From: Euglena gracilis
Lineage: Eukaryota > Euglenida > Euglenophyceae > Euglenales
Reading direction: 5' to 3'
Assembly: GCA_039621445.1 (NCBI GenBank)
Contig: CP154954.1
Coordinates: 9,364,634-9,428,633, forward strand
DNA: 64,000 nucleotides
Shown one piece after another: positions 18,121-32,020 of this stretch. Position numbers and translations under genes: made by a program. The first letter of the stretch is position 1; every line of letters begins with the position of its first letter. The notes beneath the pieces were generated by a model. It was given only the letters and a program-made list of their open reading frames with translations. It was not told the DNA's origin and did no database searches.

Positions 18121-20680
18121 CGGGGGGGGGGGGGGGGGGGGGTGGTCACAACGGTGGTAAGCTTCGCTCTTACTCTAAAGAGATAAGAGCTCAGCGACCA
18201 GGGTGTGACGTAGAGCTGAGCTCTTTGGGAGACCACCCCAGCCCGGCCCGCGAAAAACGCTCATTTTCGGCTCAAAAACAGGTTTTCCGGGTCAGGGAGG
18301 CCAAAAAACATCATTTTGGGAAACAGAAATTTTTCGATTTTTTTCGACTTTTTTGACACGGTTTTGACCCAAAGTCAATGGGTTGGCGGCCCAAAACGGG
18401 GCGCTGGCGGTAGAAAAACGCTCATTTTTGGCCCAAAAAAACCTTTGATGGGTCTGGGAGGTCAAAAAACATGATTTTGGGCAAAAAAAAAATTGAATTT
18501 TTTTGACTTTTTGACCCAAAAATGGCTTTACGCAAAAAAAAATTGACTTTTTTCGACTTTTTTGGCCCGGTTTTGACCCAAAGTCAAAGGGTTGGCAGCA
18601 TAAAAACGGGGCGCTGGAGGGTCGAAAAACGCTCATTTTTGGCTCAAAAACACTTTTTTCGGGACCGGGAGGTAAAAAATCATGATTTTGGGTAAGAAAA
18701 AAATTGAATTTTTTTGACTTTTTGACCCAAAAATGGCTAAGTCCACCGGCCAGTGGGGAGGGCCCCAGCCAGGGGGGGGCATGGGGGGGGTCCGGGTCGG
18801 AAAAATTTTTTTTCGCTCAAAAGCAATTTTTTTGATGTTCTGAAGTGAAAAAAAGTGTTTTTGAGCGAAAAAAAAATTTTCAAAATTTTGGGTCCCGACC
18901 TGCCCCCCGTCGCCCTGCCGCCCTCACGCCGCCCGCTGGGGTCCCCGAATACCCAAAACTGGCCCAAAATTGCACAACCAGACCCCGGGAACCCCAAAAA
19001 ACGGTCAACCCCCCCCCCCTAAACCTAATGATTGACCCCCTGGTTTGGGTCCCAACTCCTCGTCTAGCCTGAGATACGGTCAATTTACAGTTTCGGGCCC
19101 CGAAATGGCCAAAACTGGCAAAACTGGCCCAAAACCAGAAAACGGCCGTATCTCGGGCTAGGCGAGGAGTTGTCCCAAACCGCGCATACCGATCGATCGG
19201 GCGTTCCAAGATCGTGAAATAAGGTCGCCATCACTTTTCCTCAACTCCGCAGCGTTTTCGAGATATTTTGAATTTTTGATTTTTTTGTCCCCGAAAAAAC
19301 CTGCAATTTCCCCGAAAAAAAAAACGGTACACAACTTTTTTGCTCGGGCCCGATCTCCGAACTGGCGGGGAATTATGGCTATTGTGTGGGCGCTTGAGAA
19401 ACCTGGGACCGTCTCCTAACCTATAGGCCATTCACTTTGGGGACCCGGAAAATTGGTCACAACGATAATCCTCAGGCCTCCCTGCCTACTCGGGGGGGGG
19501 CGGGGGGGGGGGGGGGGGCGGGGGGTCAGGGGTGGGTTCCAATCCGGGGTGGTAAGCTTCGCTCTTACTCTAAAGAGATAAGAGCTCAGCGACAGGGTGT
19601 GACGTAGAGCTGAGCTCTTTGGGAGACCACCCCGGCCCGGCCGGCGGCCCGGCGGCCCGGCGTCCCAGCGGCCCGGCCGGGCCGGGCCGCCCGGCCGGCG
19701 CTCATTTTCGGTTCAAAAACACATTTTCCAGGTCCGGGAGGTCCAAAAACATCGTTTTGGGCAAAAAAAAATTTGGATTTTTTCGACTTTTTTTTACCCG
19801 AAAATGACCCAAAATCCATTGGTTTTGGGCCAAAAACGGGGGTCCGGGGATCAAAAAACGCTCATTCTCGGCCGAAAAATACATTTTTCGGGTCCAGGAG
19901 GTCAAAAAACATGGTTTTGGGCAAAAAAAAATTTTCGGATTTTTTCGACTGTTTACCACAAAAAGGGTTCAGTCCACCGGCCAGTGTCAGGCCCCAGCCA
20001 GTGCTGTGGGGTCCGGGTCGGAAATTTTTTTTCGCCCAAAAACACTTTTTTTGATGTTCTGAAGTGAAAAAAAATTTTTTTTTGAGCAAAAAAAATTTTT
20101 TCAAAATTGGGTCCCATGCCCGAGACCCCCCCTCGCCCCAGCCGCCTCGGACCCCCGCAGGGGTCCCCGAATACCCAAAACTGGCCCAAAATCGCAAACC
20201 AGACCGGGAAGGCCCCAAAAAAACGGTCAAACCCCCCCCTAAACTAATGATTGACCCCCTGGTTTGGTCCAACTCCCCGTCTAGCCCGAGATACGGCCAA
20301 TTACGGTTTCGGGCCCGAACGGGCCCGAAATGGCCAAAACTGGCCAAACTGGCCCAAAACCCCAAAAAACGGCCGTCTCGGGCTAGGGGGGAGTTGGCCC
20401 AAACCGCGCATACCGATCGATCGGGCGTCCCAAAGTTGTGGAATGAGGTCCTCTTCACTTTTTCAACTCCGCAGCGTTTTCGAGATATTTTGAAATTTTT
20501 CGATTTTTGACCCAAAATGACCCTGCAATTCCCCGGAAAAAAAAACGGTAGACAACTTTTTGCTCGGGCATATCTCCGGACTGGCGAGTTGCGGTAACCG
20601 AAGGGCTCTGGAGAAACTAGGGACCCCCTAACCTATAGGCTATTCACTTTGGGGGCCCGGAAAATCCATCACCGCGCATC

Positions 20681-21050
20681 GGGGGGGGGCGGGGGGGGGG
20701 GGGGGGCGGGGGGGGGGGGGGGGCGGGGGGGGGGGGGGGGGGCAAGGGGTTGGGGGGGTCTTTTGGTGCTCCGGGAAAGAGAAAGTTTGGTCAAAGCCCG
20801 GCGAGATTTTTTTCGGAGGCAGGCGGGGGGAGGGCGAGACAGGGGGGGGGAAAGAGGGGGGGAAAAAGGGGGAAAAACAGGTTTGGGAGGGGGGGGTTTT
20901 GGGAAAGGGCGGGGGGGGGGGTTTTGGACCCAAACGGGGCGGGTGGGGGGCGAAAAAAAAGATTGGGAGGGGGGGGGGGGGGAGAAGGGGGGGGGACCGG
21001 CCGGGGAAAGGGCCCCAGCGGCGGGGGGGGGGGGGGGGGGGGGGGGCGCT
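20681..21050. repeat. Expanded G-rich segment in the satellite
   Basis: About 370 bp of nearly pure purine on the plus strand (G runs with AAA and GAGAG interruptions) replaces the usual stem-loop box here. Open frames across it are only Gly/Arg/Lys repeats. Confidence 0.8.
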
Positions 21051-24000
21051 CATTTTCAGCTCAAAAACACTTTTCCGGTCGGAGGTCCAAAAAACATGTT
21101 TTGGGCAAAAAAAAATTTCGATTTTTCGACTTTTTTTTTATTCGAAAATGACCCAAAATCATGGTTCGGGCCAAAAACGGGGGTCCGGGTCAAAAACGCT
21201 CATTTCGGCCGAAAATTTTTTCGGGTCCAGGAGGTCAAAAAACATGGTTTTGGGCAAAAATTTTTTTCGAATTTTTTCGACTTTTTGACCCAAAAATGGT
21301 TAAGTCCACCGGCCAGGGGCAGGCCCCAGCCAGTGCGGGGGGGTCCGGGTCGGAAATTTTTTTTCGCCCAAAAACACTTTTTTTGATGTTCTGAAGTGAA
21401 AAAAAGTTTTTTTTTGATCAAAGAATTTTTTGTTAAAATTTTGGACCTGCCACCCGACCGCCCCCCACTCGCCCAGCCGCCCTCGAACCCCCCGCAGGGG
21501 TCCCCGAATACCCAAAACTGGCCCAAAATCGCACAACCAGACCCCGGGAACCCCAAAAAACGGTCAAACCCCCCCCCCTAAACCTAATGATTGACCCCCT
21601 GGTTTGGGTCCCAACTCCCCGTCCAGCCCGAGATACGGCCAAATTACGGTTTCGGGCCCCGAACGGGCCCGAAATGGCCAAAACTGGCCAAACTGGCCCA
21701 AAACCCCAAAACGGGCGTATCTCGGGCTAGGCGGGGAGTTGGCCCAAACCGCGCATACCGATCGATCGGGCGTCCCAAAGTTGTGGAAGGACGTCCTCTT
21801 TCCTTTTTTGCAACTCCGCAGCGTTTTCGAGATATTTTGAATTTTTCGATTTTTTGACCCCAAATGACCCTGCAATTTCCCCGGAAAAAAAAACGGAAGA
21901 CAACTTTTTTGCTCGGGGCAGATCTCCGGACTGGCGGGGAGTTGCCGGTAACCTAAAGGCTCTGGAGAAACTAGGGATCGTCCCCTAACCTATAGGCTAT
22001 TATTCACTTTGGGGGCACGGAAATCCAATCACATCGATAATCCTCGGGTGCCCGGACCTACCCAGGGGGGGGGGCGGGGGGTCAGGGGGGGTCCCAAACC
22101 GGGGTGGTAAGCTTCGCTCTTACTCTAAAGAGATAAGAGCTCAGCGACCAGGGTGTGACGTAGGGCTGAGCTCTTTGGGAGACCACCCCGGCCCGGCCGG
22201 CGGCCCGGCGGCCCGGCGTCCCAGCGGCCCGGCCGGGCCGGGCCGCCCGGCCGGCGCTCATTTTCGGTTCAAAAACACATTTTCCAGGTCCGGGAGGTCC
22301 AAAAACATCGTTTTGGGCAAAAAAAAATTTCGATTTTTCGACTTTTTTTTACTCGAAAATGACCCAAAATCTATTGGTTTCGGGCCAAAAACGGGGGTCC
22401 AGGGATCAAAAAACGCTCATTTTCGGCCGAAAAATATTTTCTTCGGGTCCAGGAGGTCAAAAAACATGGTTTTGGGCAAAAAAAATTTTTTCGAATTTTT
22501 TCGACTTTTTGACCCAAAAATGGTTAAGTCCACCGGCCAGGGGCAGGCCCCAGCCAGTGCGGGGGGGTCCGGGTCGGAAATTTTTTTTCGCCCAAAAACA
22601 CTTTTTTTGATGTTCTGAAGTGAAAAAAAGTTTTTTTTTGAGCAAAAAAATTTTTTTCAAAATGTTGGGTCCCAACCTGCCACCCGACCGACCCCCCCTC
22701 GCCCAGCCGCCCTCGGACCCCCCGCAGGGGTCCCCGAATACCCAAAACTGGCCCAATATCGCACAACCAGACCGGGAAAACCCCAAAAAACGGTCAAACC
22801 CCCCCCTAAATCTCATGATTGACCCCCTGGTTTGGGTCCCAACTCCCCGTGTAGCCCGATATACGGCCAAATTACGGTTTCGGGCCCCGAACAGGCCCGA
22901 AATGGCCAAAACTGGCAAAACTGGCCCAAAACCCCAAAACGGCTGTATCTCGGGCTAGGCGGGGAGTTGGCCCAAACCGCGCATACCGATCGATCGGGCG
23001 TCCCAAAGTTGTGGAAGGACGTCCTCTTTCCTTTTTTGCAACTCCGCAGCGTTTTCGAGATATTTTGAATTTTTCGTTTTTTTGACCCAAATGACCCTGC
23101 AATTTCCCCGGAAAAAAAAACGGTAGACAACTTTTTTTGCTCTGGGCATATCTCCGGACTGGCGGGGAGTTGCCGGTAACCTAAAGGCTCTGGAGAAACT
23201 AGGGATCGTCCCCTAACTTATAGGCTATTCACTTTGGGGGCACGGAAATCCAATCACATCGATAATCCTCGGGTGCCCGGACCTACCCAGGGGGGGGGGC
23301 GGGGGGTCAGGGGGGGTCCCAAACCGGGGTGGTAAGCTTCGCTCTTACTCTAAAGAGATAAGAGCTCAGCGACCAGGGTGTGACGTAGGGCTGAGCTCTT
23401 TGGGAGACCACGCTCATTTTCGGCTCAAAAATACTTTTTTCGGGTCCGGGCGGCCAAAAAATATCGTTTCGGGCAACAAAAAGTTGGTTTTGACCCAAAG
23501 TCATGGGTCGGCGGCCCAAAAACGGGGGCTGGGGGTCGAAAAACGTAATTTTTCGGCCCCAAAACTAGTTTTCTCCCCGGGTCCGGGAGGCCAAAAAACA
23601 TGGTTTTGGGTGGAAAAAATTTTTCGGTTTTTTTCGACTTTTTTTGGCCGAAAACGGCGAAGTCGAACAGTGGGAAAAGTGTACAAAATGGGCCAAATTG
23701 GCCGAAAAACGGCCGTATATCGCGCTAGGCGGGCAAGGGCTTCAAATTATGTCTCCGAACATTTTTTTCAACTCCCCACCTTTTTGGAGATATTTTGCAA
23801 AAACTGGTTTTTTGGCCTGTTTCGGGCTCCAAACGGCAGAGTCCCTCCAAGGCGAAACCACAAAACGGCCATATCTCGGCCCAGGCGGGGAGTTGGCCCA
23901 AACCGCGCATACCGGTGGGTAGGGCGTCCCAAAGTTGTGGAATGAGGTACTCTTTACTTTTTCTCAACTCCCCAGCGTTTTCGATATATTTTAATTTTCG

Positions 24001-27000
24001 TTTTTTTTTTTGACCCCAAAAATGACCATTTTTGCCGGTCCAACAAAATTTCTTTGGAAAAAACGGTAGACAACTTTTTTGCTCGGGCCATAACTCCAGA
24101 CCGGCGGGGAGTTGCGGGCAAAGTGAGGGCTCTGGAGAAACTAGGGATCGTCCCCTAACCTATAGGCTATTAACTTCTCGGGTCCAGAAGTCCAATCACA
24201 TCGATAATCCTCGGGTGCCCGACCTACTCAGGGGGGGGGGGTGTGGGGTAGGGGGGGGTCTCCGGCCCCGGTGGTAAGCTTCGCTCTTACTCTACAGAGA
24301 TAAGAGCTCAGCGACCAGGGTGTAACGTAGAGCTGAGCTCTTTGGCTTTTTGCATGGCTTTGGGCAAAAAAATTTTTTTCGACTTTTTGACCCAAAAATG
24401 CATGGGGGGGGGGGTCCGGGTCGGAAATTTTTTTTTCGCCCAAAAACACTTTTTTTGATGTTCTAAAGTGAAAAAAAAGTGTTTTTGAACAAAAAAATTT
24501 TTTCAAAATTAAACTGGCCCGAAAATCGCACAACCAGGCCCCGGGAACCCAAAAAACGGTCAATAAACCTAATGATTGACCCCCTGGTTTGGGTCCCAAC
24601 TCCTCGTCAAGCCCGAGATACGGCCAATTTACGGTTTCGGGCCCAAACATGCCCGAAATGGCCAAAACTGGCCCAAAACCCCAAAACGGCCGTATCTCGT
24701 GCTCAGCGAGGAGTTGGCCCAAACCGCGCATACCGATCGATAGGGCGTCCAAAAGTTGTGGAATGAGGTCCTCTTTACTTTTCCTCAACTCCACAGCGTT
24801 TTCGAGATATTTTGAATTTTTCGATTTTTTGACCCCCAGCCCAGCAGCCCTCGAACCCGTGCAGGGGTCCCCGAATACCCAAAAATGGCCCAAAATCGCA
24901 CAACCAGACCCCAGGAACCCCAAAAAACGGTCAAAGCCCCCCCCTAAACCTAATGATTGACCCCCTGGTTTGGGTCCCAACTCCTCGTCTAGCCCGAGAT
25001 ACGGCCAATTTACGGTTTCGGGCCCCGAACGGGCCCGAAATGGCCAAAACTGGCAAAACTTGCCCAAACCCCCGAAACGGCCGTATCTCGGGCTAGGCGA
25101 GGAGTTGGCCCAAACCGAGCATACCGATCGATCGGGCGTCCCAAAGTTGTGGAATGACGTCCTCTTTACTTTTTCTCAACTCCCCGGCGTTTTTGAGATA
25201 TTTTGAATTTTTGAATTTTTTGACCCCAAAATGGCCCTGCAATTTCCCCGAAAAAAAAAACGGTAGACAACTTTTTTGCTCGGGCCATATCTCCGGACTG
25301 GCTGGGAGTTACGGGTAACCGAAGTGCTCTGGAGAAACTAGGGAACCTCTCCTAACCTATAGGCTATTCACTTTGGGGGCGCGGAAATCCAATCACATCG
25401 ATAATCCTCAGGTGCCCCGACCTACCCAGGGGGGGGGGGGGGGGGGGGGCGGGGGGGTCCGACCCCCCCGTCGCCGGGGTGGTAAGTTTCGCTCTTACTC
25501 TAAAGAGATAAGAGCTCAGCGACCAGGGTGTGACGTAGAGCTGAGCTCTTTGGGAGACCACCCCAGCCCGGCACGGCCCGGCGGCCCGGCCCGGCGGCAC
25601 GGCCCGGAGGCCCGTCCGGCGGCCCGGCCCGGCCGGCGGCCCGGCGGCCCGGCCCGGCTGGCGGGTCGAAAAACGCTCATTTTCGGCTCAAAAACAGGTT
25701 TTACTGGTCCTGGAGGCCAAAAAACATTGTTCTGGGCAAAAAAAATTTTTTCGATCTTTTCGACTTTTTTTGGCCCGCTTTTGACCCAAAGTCAATGGGT
25801 TGGTGGCCCAAAACGGGGCACTGGATGGTCGAAAAACGCTCATTTTTGGCTCGAAAACACTTTTTTCGGGTCCGGGAGGTCAAAAATCATGGTTTTGGGC
25901 AAAAAAAAAATTTTCGACTTTTTTTCGATTTTTTGACCCAAAAATGGCCACCGGCACAGGGGGGCGGGCCCCAGCCAGGGGGGGCAGGGGGGGTCCGGGT
26001 CGGAAAATTTTTTTTCGCCCAAAAACACTTTTTTTGATGTTCTGAAGTGAAAAAAAGTGTTTTTGAGCGAAAAATTTTTTTTCAAAATTTGGGTCCCGAC
26101 CTGCCACCCGACCCCCCTCGCCCAGCCGCCCTGACGGCGCCTGCAGGGGTCCCCGAATACCCAAAACTGGCCCAAAATCGCGCAACCAGACCCCGGGAAC
26201 CCCAAAAAACGGTCAAAACCCCCCCCCTAAACCTCATGATTGACCCCCTGGTTTGGGTCCCAACTCCCCGTGTAGCCCGATATACGGCCAATTTACGGTT
26301 TCGGGCCCCGAACGGGCCCGAAACGGCCAAAACTGGCCAAACTGGCCCAAAACCCCAAAACGGCCGTATCTCGGGCTAGGCGAGGAGTTGGCCCAAACCG
26401 CGCATACCGATCGATCGGGCGTCCCAAAGTTGTGGAAGGACGTCCTCTTTGCTTTTTTCAACTCCGCAGTGTTTTCGAGATGTTTTGAAATTTTCGATTT
26501 TTTGACCCCAAATTCACCCTGCAATTTCCCCGAATTGCTCGGGCCATATCTCCGGACTGGCGATAGTTGCGGGTCACCGAAGGCTCTGGAGGCTAGGGAT
26601 CGTCCCCTACCCTATAGGCCCTTCACTTTGGGGGGGCCCCGGAAATCCAGGTCACCAGTCGATATCCCGTGGTTTCCGGACCTCCCAACCAGGGTGGGGG
26701 CGGGGGGGGGGGGCGGGGGGGGCGGGGGGGGGGGGGGGCGGGAGGGGGCCGGGGGGGGGCGTGGGGGGTGGGCGGGTTTTGTTAGATGTTCTGCAGTGAA
26801 AAAAAGGGTGTGTCTTGAGGGAAAAAAAAATTTTAACAATTCGCTTACGGCGCCAAATTTTTTTCAAAGAAGGTTTTTTTCGACTTTTGTGACCCCGGTT
26901 TTTGACCCAAAGTCAACGGGCTTCTTCGGCTTCGATGTCGGCTGGCGGGTCGAAGAGATAATCTCATTTTTGCATCCAAAACACTTTTTTCGGGTCCGGA

Positions 27001-29109
27001 ACCATAGTGTGACGTATAAAATTTTTTTTTCGATTTTCTTGAGCTTCTTTTTGGCCGCGAGACCACCCCGCCCTGCTCCGTCGGGTCGAAAAACGCTCAT
27101 TTTTCGGCGCAAAACAGTTTTTTCCGGGTCCAGGGAGGCCAAAAACATCCTTTCGGCGGGCCTAAATTTTTTTTTCGATTTTTTTTTGACTTTTTTGACC
27201 CGGTTTTGATCACAACGTCAACGTTGGTCGGCGGCCCAAAACGGTGGCCGCTGGGCGGTCGAAAAACGCTCGTTTTCCGCTCAAAAACAGTTTTTCTGGG
27301 GCCGGGAGGCCAAAATACATCGTTTGAGGCAAAAAAACAATTTTCGATTTTTTTCACCTTTTTTCGTCCGGTTTTGACCCAAAGTCAATGGGTTGGCGGC
27401 CCAAAACGGGGCGCTGGCGGGTCGAAAAACGCTCATTTTTGGCTCGAAAACACTTTTTTCGGGTGCGGGAGGTCAGAAATCATGGTTTTGGGCAAAAAAT
27501 TTCGAATTTTTTCGACTTTTTGACCCAAAAATGGCCACCGGCCACCGGCCAGGGGGGCGGGCCCCAGACAGGGGGGGGGGGCAGGGGGGGGGACGGGGGG
27601 GAAAATTTTTTTTCGCTCAAAAACACTTTTTTTGATGTTCCGAAGTGAAAAAAAGGGGTTTTGGGGGAAAAAGTTTTTTTCAAAAATTGCCGGGGTACGA
27701 CCTGCCACTCGACGCCCCCTCGCCCAGCCGCCCTCACGCCGCCCGGTGGGGTCCCCGAACACCCAAAACTGGCCCAAAATCGCACAACCAGACCCCGGGA
27801 ACCCCCAAAAAATGGTCAAAACCCCCCCCTAAACCAATGATTGACCCCCTGGTTTGGGTCCCAACTCCCCGTCTAGCCCGAGATACGGCCAATTTACGGT
27901 TTCGGGCCCCGAAATGGCCAGAAATGGCCAAACTGGCCCAAAACCCCCAAAACGGCCATATCTCGGGCTAGGCGAGGAGTTGTCCCAAACCGCGCATACC
28001 CATCGATAGGGCGTTCCAAGGTCGTCAAATGAGGTCGACATCACTTTTCCTCAACTCCGCAGCGTTTTCGAGATATTTTGAATTTTTCGATTTTTTGACC
28101 CCAGCCCGGCCGGCCTCGAACCCCCGCAGGGGTCCCCGAATACCCAAAACTGGCCCAAAATCGGACAACCAGACCCCGGGAACCCCAAAAAACGGTCAAA
28201 CCCCCCCCCTAAACCTAATGATTGACCCCCTGGTTTGGGTTCCAGCTCCCCGTCTAGCCCGAGATATGGGCAAATTACGGTTTCAGGCCCCGAACTGGCC
28301 CGAAATGGCCAAAACTGCCGATCGATAGGGCGTCCAAAAGTTGTGGAGGGATGTCCTCTTTACTTTCCCTCAACTCCACAGCGTTTTCGAGATATTTTGA
28401 ATTTTTCGATTTTTTGACCCCAGCCCGGCCGGCCTCGAACCTCCGCAGGGGTCCCCGAATACCCCAAAACTGGCCCAAAATCGCACAACCAGACCCCGGG
28501 AACCCCCCAAAAACGGTCAAACCCCCCCCCCCTAAACCTAATGATTGACCCCCTGGTTTGGGTTCCAACTCCCCGTCTAGCCCGAGATACGGCCAAATTA
28601 CGGTTTCGGGCCCCGAACGGGCCCGAAATGGCCAAAACTGGCCAAACTGGCCCAAAACCCCAAAACGGCCGTATCTCGGCCCAGGCGAGGAGTTGGCCCA
28701 AACCGCGCATACCGATCGATCGGGCGTCCCAAAGTTGTGGAATGACGCCCTCATTACTTTTCCTCAACTCCACAGCGTTTTCGCTTTTTTTATGTTCTGA
28801 AGTGAGAAAAACTGTTTTTGAGCGACAAAAAAAATTTCAAAATTTTGGTACCCGACCTGCCTCCCGACCCCCCGTCGCCCAACCGCCCTGACGGCGCCCG
28901 GTGGGGTCCCCGAATACCCAAAACTGGCCCAAAATCGCACAACCAGACCCCGGGAACCCCAAAAAACGGTCAAAACCCCCCCCCTAAACCTAATGTTTGA
29001 CCCCTGGTTTGGGTCCCAACTCCTCGTCTAGCCCGGGATACGGCCAATTTACGGTTTCGGGCCCAAACAGGCCCGAAATGCCCAAAACTGGCCCAAAACC
29101 CCAAAACGG

Positions 29110-32020
29110 CCATATCTCGGCTCGCGAGGGTTGGCCCAAACCGCGCATACCGATCGATAGGGCGTCCAAAAGTTGTGGAGGGATGTCCTCTTTACTTTTC
29201 CTCAACTCCACAGCGTTTTCGAGATATTTTGAATTTTTCGATTTTTTGACCCCAGCCCGGCCGGCCTCGAACCTCCGCAGGGGTCCCCGAATACCCAAAA
29301 ATGGCCCAAAATCGCACAACCAGACCCCGGGAACCCCAAAAAACGGTCAAAACCCCCCCCTAAACCTAATGTTTGACCCCTGGTTTGGGTCCCAACTCCC
29401 CGTCTAGCCCGAGATACGGCCAAATTACGGTTTCGGGCCCCGAACGGGCCCGAAATGGCCAAAACTGGCCAAACTGGCCCAAAACCCCAAAACGGCCATA
29501 TCTCGTGCTCAGCGAGGAGTTGGCCCAAACCGCGCATACCGATCGATAGGGCGTCCAAAAGTTGTGGAATGACGTCCTCATTACTTTTCCTCAACTCCGC
29601 AGCGTTTTCGCTTTTTTTGATGTTCTGAAGTGAGAAAAACTGTTTTTGAGCGACAAAAAAATTTTCAAAATTTTGGTACCCGACCTGCCAATACCCAAAA
29701 CTGGCCCAAAATCGCACAACCAGACCCCGGGAACCCCAAAAAAACGGTCAAAACCCCCCCCTAAACCTAATGTTTGACCCCTGGTTTGGGTCCCAACTCC
29801 TCGTCTAGCCCGGGATACGGCCAATTTACGGTTTCGGGCCCAAACAGGCCCGAAATGCCCAAAACTGGCCCAAAACCCCAAAACGGCCATATCTCGTGCT
29901 CAGCGAGGAGTTGGCCCAAACCGCGCATACCGATCGATAGGGCGTCCAAAAGTTGTGGAGGGATGTCCTCTTTACTTTCCCTCAACTCCACAGCGTTTTC
30001 GAGATATTTTGAATTTTTCGATTTTTTGACCCCAGCCCGGCCGGCCTCGAACCTCCGCAGGGGTCCCCGAATACCCAAAAATGGCCCAAAATCGCACAAC
30101 CAGACCCCGGGAACCCCCAAAAACGGTCAAAAACCCCCCTAAACCTAATGATTGACCCCCTGGTTTGGGTTCCAACTCCCCGTCTAGCCCGAGATACGGC
30201 CAAATTACGGTTTCGGGCCCCGAACGGGCCCGAAATGGCCAAAACTGGCCAAACTGGCCCAAAACCCCAAAACGGCCGTATCTCGGCCCAGGCGAGGAGT
30301 TGGCCCAAACTGCGCATACCGATCGATCGGGCGTCCCAAAGTTGTGGAATGACGTCCTCATTACTTTTCCTCAACTCCGCAGCGTTTTCGCTTTTTTTGA
30401 TGTTCTGAAGTGAGAAAAACTGTTTTTGAGCGACAAAAAAATTTTCAAAATTTTGGTACCCGACCTGCCTCCCGACCCCCCGTCGCCCAACCGCCCTGAC
30501 GGCGCCCGGTGGGGTCCCCGAATACCCAAAACTGGCCCAAAATCGCACAACCAGACCCCGGGAACCCCAAAAAACGGTCAAAACCCCCCCCTAAACCTAA
30601 TGTTTGACCCCTGGTTTGGGTCCCAACTCCTCGTCTAGCCCGGGATACGGCCAATTTACGGTTTCGGGCCCAAACAGGCCCGAAATGCCCAAAACTGGCC
30701 CAAAACCCCAAAACGGCCATATCTCGTGCTCAGCGAGGAGTTGGCCCAAACCGCGCATACCGATCGATAGGGCGTCCAAAAGTTGTGGAGGGATGTCCTC
30801 TTTACTTTCCCTCAACTCCACAGCGTTTTCGAGATATTTTGAATTTTTCGATTTTTTGACCCCAGCCCGGCCGGCCTCGAACCTCCGCAGGGGTCCCCGA
30901 ATACCCAAAAATGGCCCAAAATCGCACAACCAGACCCCGGGAACCCCCAAAAACGGTCAAAACCCCCCCCTAAACCTAATGATTGACCCCCTGGTTTGGG
31001 TTCCAACTCCCCGTCTAGCCCGAGATACGGCCAAATTACGGTTTCGGGCCCCGAACGGGCCCGAAATGGCCAAAACTGGCCAAACTGGCCCAAAACCCCA
31101 AAACGGCCGTATCTCGGCCCAGGCGAGGAGTTGGCCCAAACCGCGCATACCGATCGATCGGGCGTCCCAAAGTTGTGGAATGACGTCCTCATTACTTTTC
31201 CTCAACTCCGCAGCGTTTTCGCTTTTTTGATGTTCTGAAGTGAGAAAAACTGTTTTTGAGCGACAAAAAAATTTTCAAAATTTTGGTACCCGACCTGCCT
31301 CCCGACCCCCCGTCGCCCAACCGCCCTGACGGCGCCCGGTGGGGTCCCCGAATACCCAAAACTGGCCCAAAATCGCACAACCAGACCCCGGGAACCCCAA
31401 AAAACGGTCAAACCCCCCCCCCTAAACCTAATGTTTGACCCCTGGTTTGGGTCCCAACTCCTCGTCTAGCCCGGGATACGGCCAATTTACGGTTTCGGGC
31501 CCAAACAGGCCCGAAATGCCCAAAACTGGCCCAAAACCCCAAAACGGCCATATCTCGTGCTCAGCGAGGAGTTGGCCCAAACCGCGCATACCGATCGATA
31601 GGGCGTCCAAAAGTTGTGGAGGGATGTCCTCTTTACTTTCCCTCAACTCCACAGCGTTTTCGAGATATTTTGAATTTTTCGATTTTTTGACCCCAGCCCG
31701 GCCGGCCTCGAACCTCCGCAGGGGTCCCCGAATACCCAAAAATGGCCCAAAATCGCACAACCAGACCCCGGGAACCCCCCAAAAACGGTCAAAACCCCCC
31801 CCTAAACCTAATGATTGACCCCCTGGTTTGGGTTCCAACTCCCCGTCTAGCCCGAGATACGGCCAAATTACAGTTTCGGGCCCCGAACTGCCCCGAAATG
31901 GCCAAAACTGGCCAAACTGGCCCAAAACCCCAAAACGGCCGTATCTCGGGCTAGGCGAGGAGTCGGCCCAAATCGCGCATACCGATCGATAGGGCGTCCA
32001 AAAGTTGTGGAATGAGGTCC
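29110..32020 (+). repeat. Recent 830 bp tandem sub-array inside the satellite
   Basis: The marker GGCGTCCAAAAGTTGTGGAG recurs at about 29161, 29941, 30771 and 31602, spacings of 780, 830 and 831 bp. Copies between 30.0 and 32.0 kb are nearly identical, whereas the older modules differ by many substitutions. The unit consists of two related half-units and lacks the G run and stem-loop box. Confidence 0.85.

Noticed and set aside
20649-21386. Plus-strand Gly/Arg/Lys-rich frame of 245 codons
   Set aside because: It follows an expanded G-rich part of the satellite and has no domain-like sequence.
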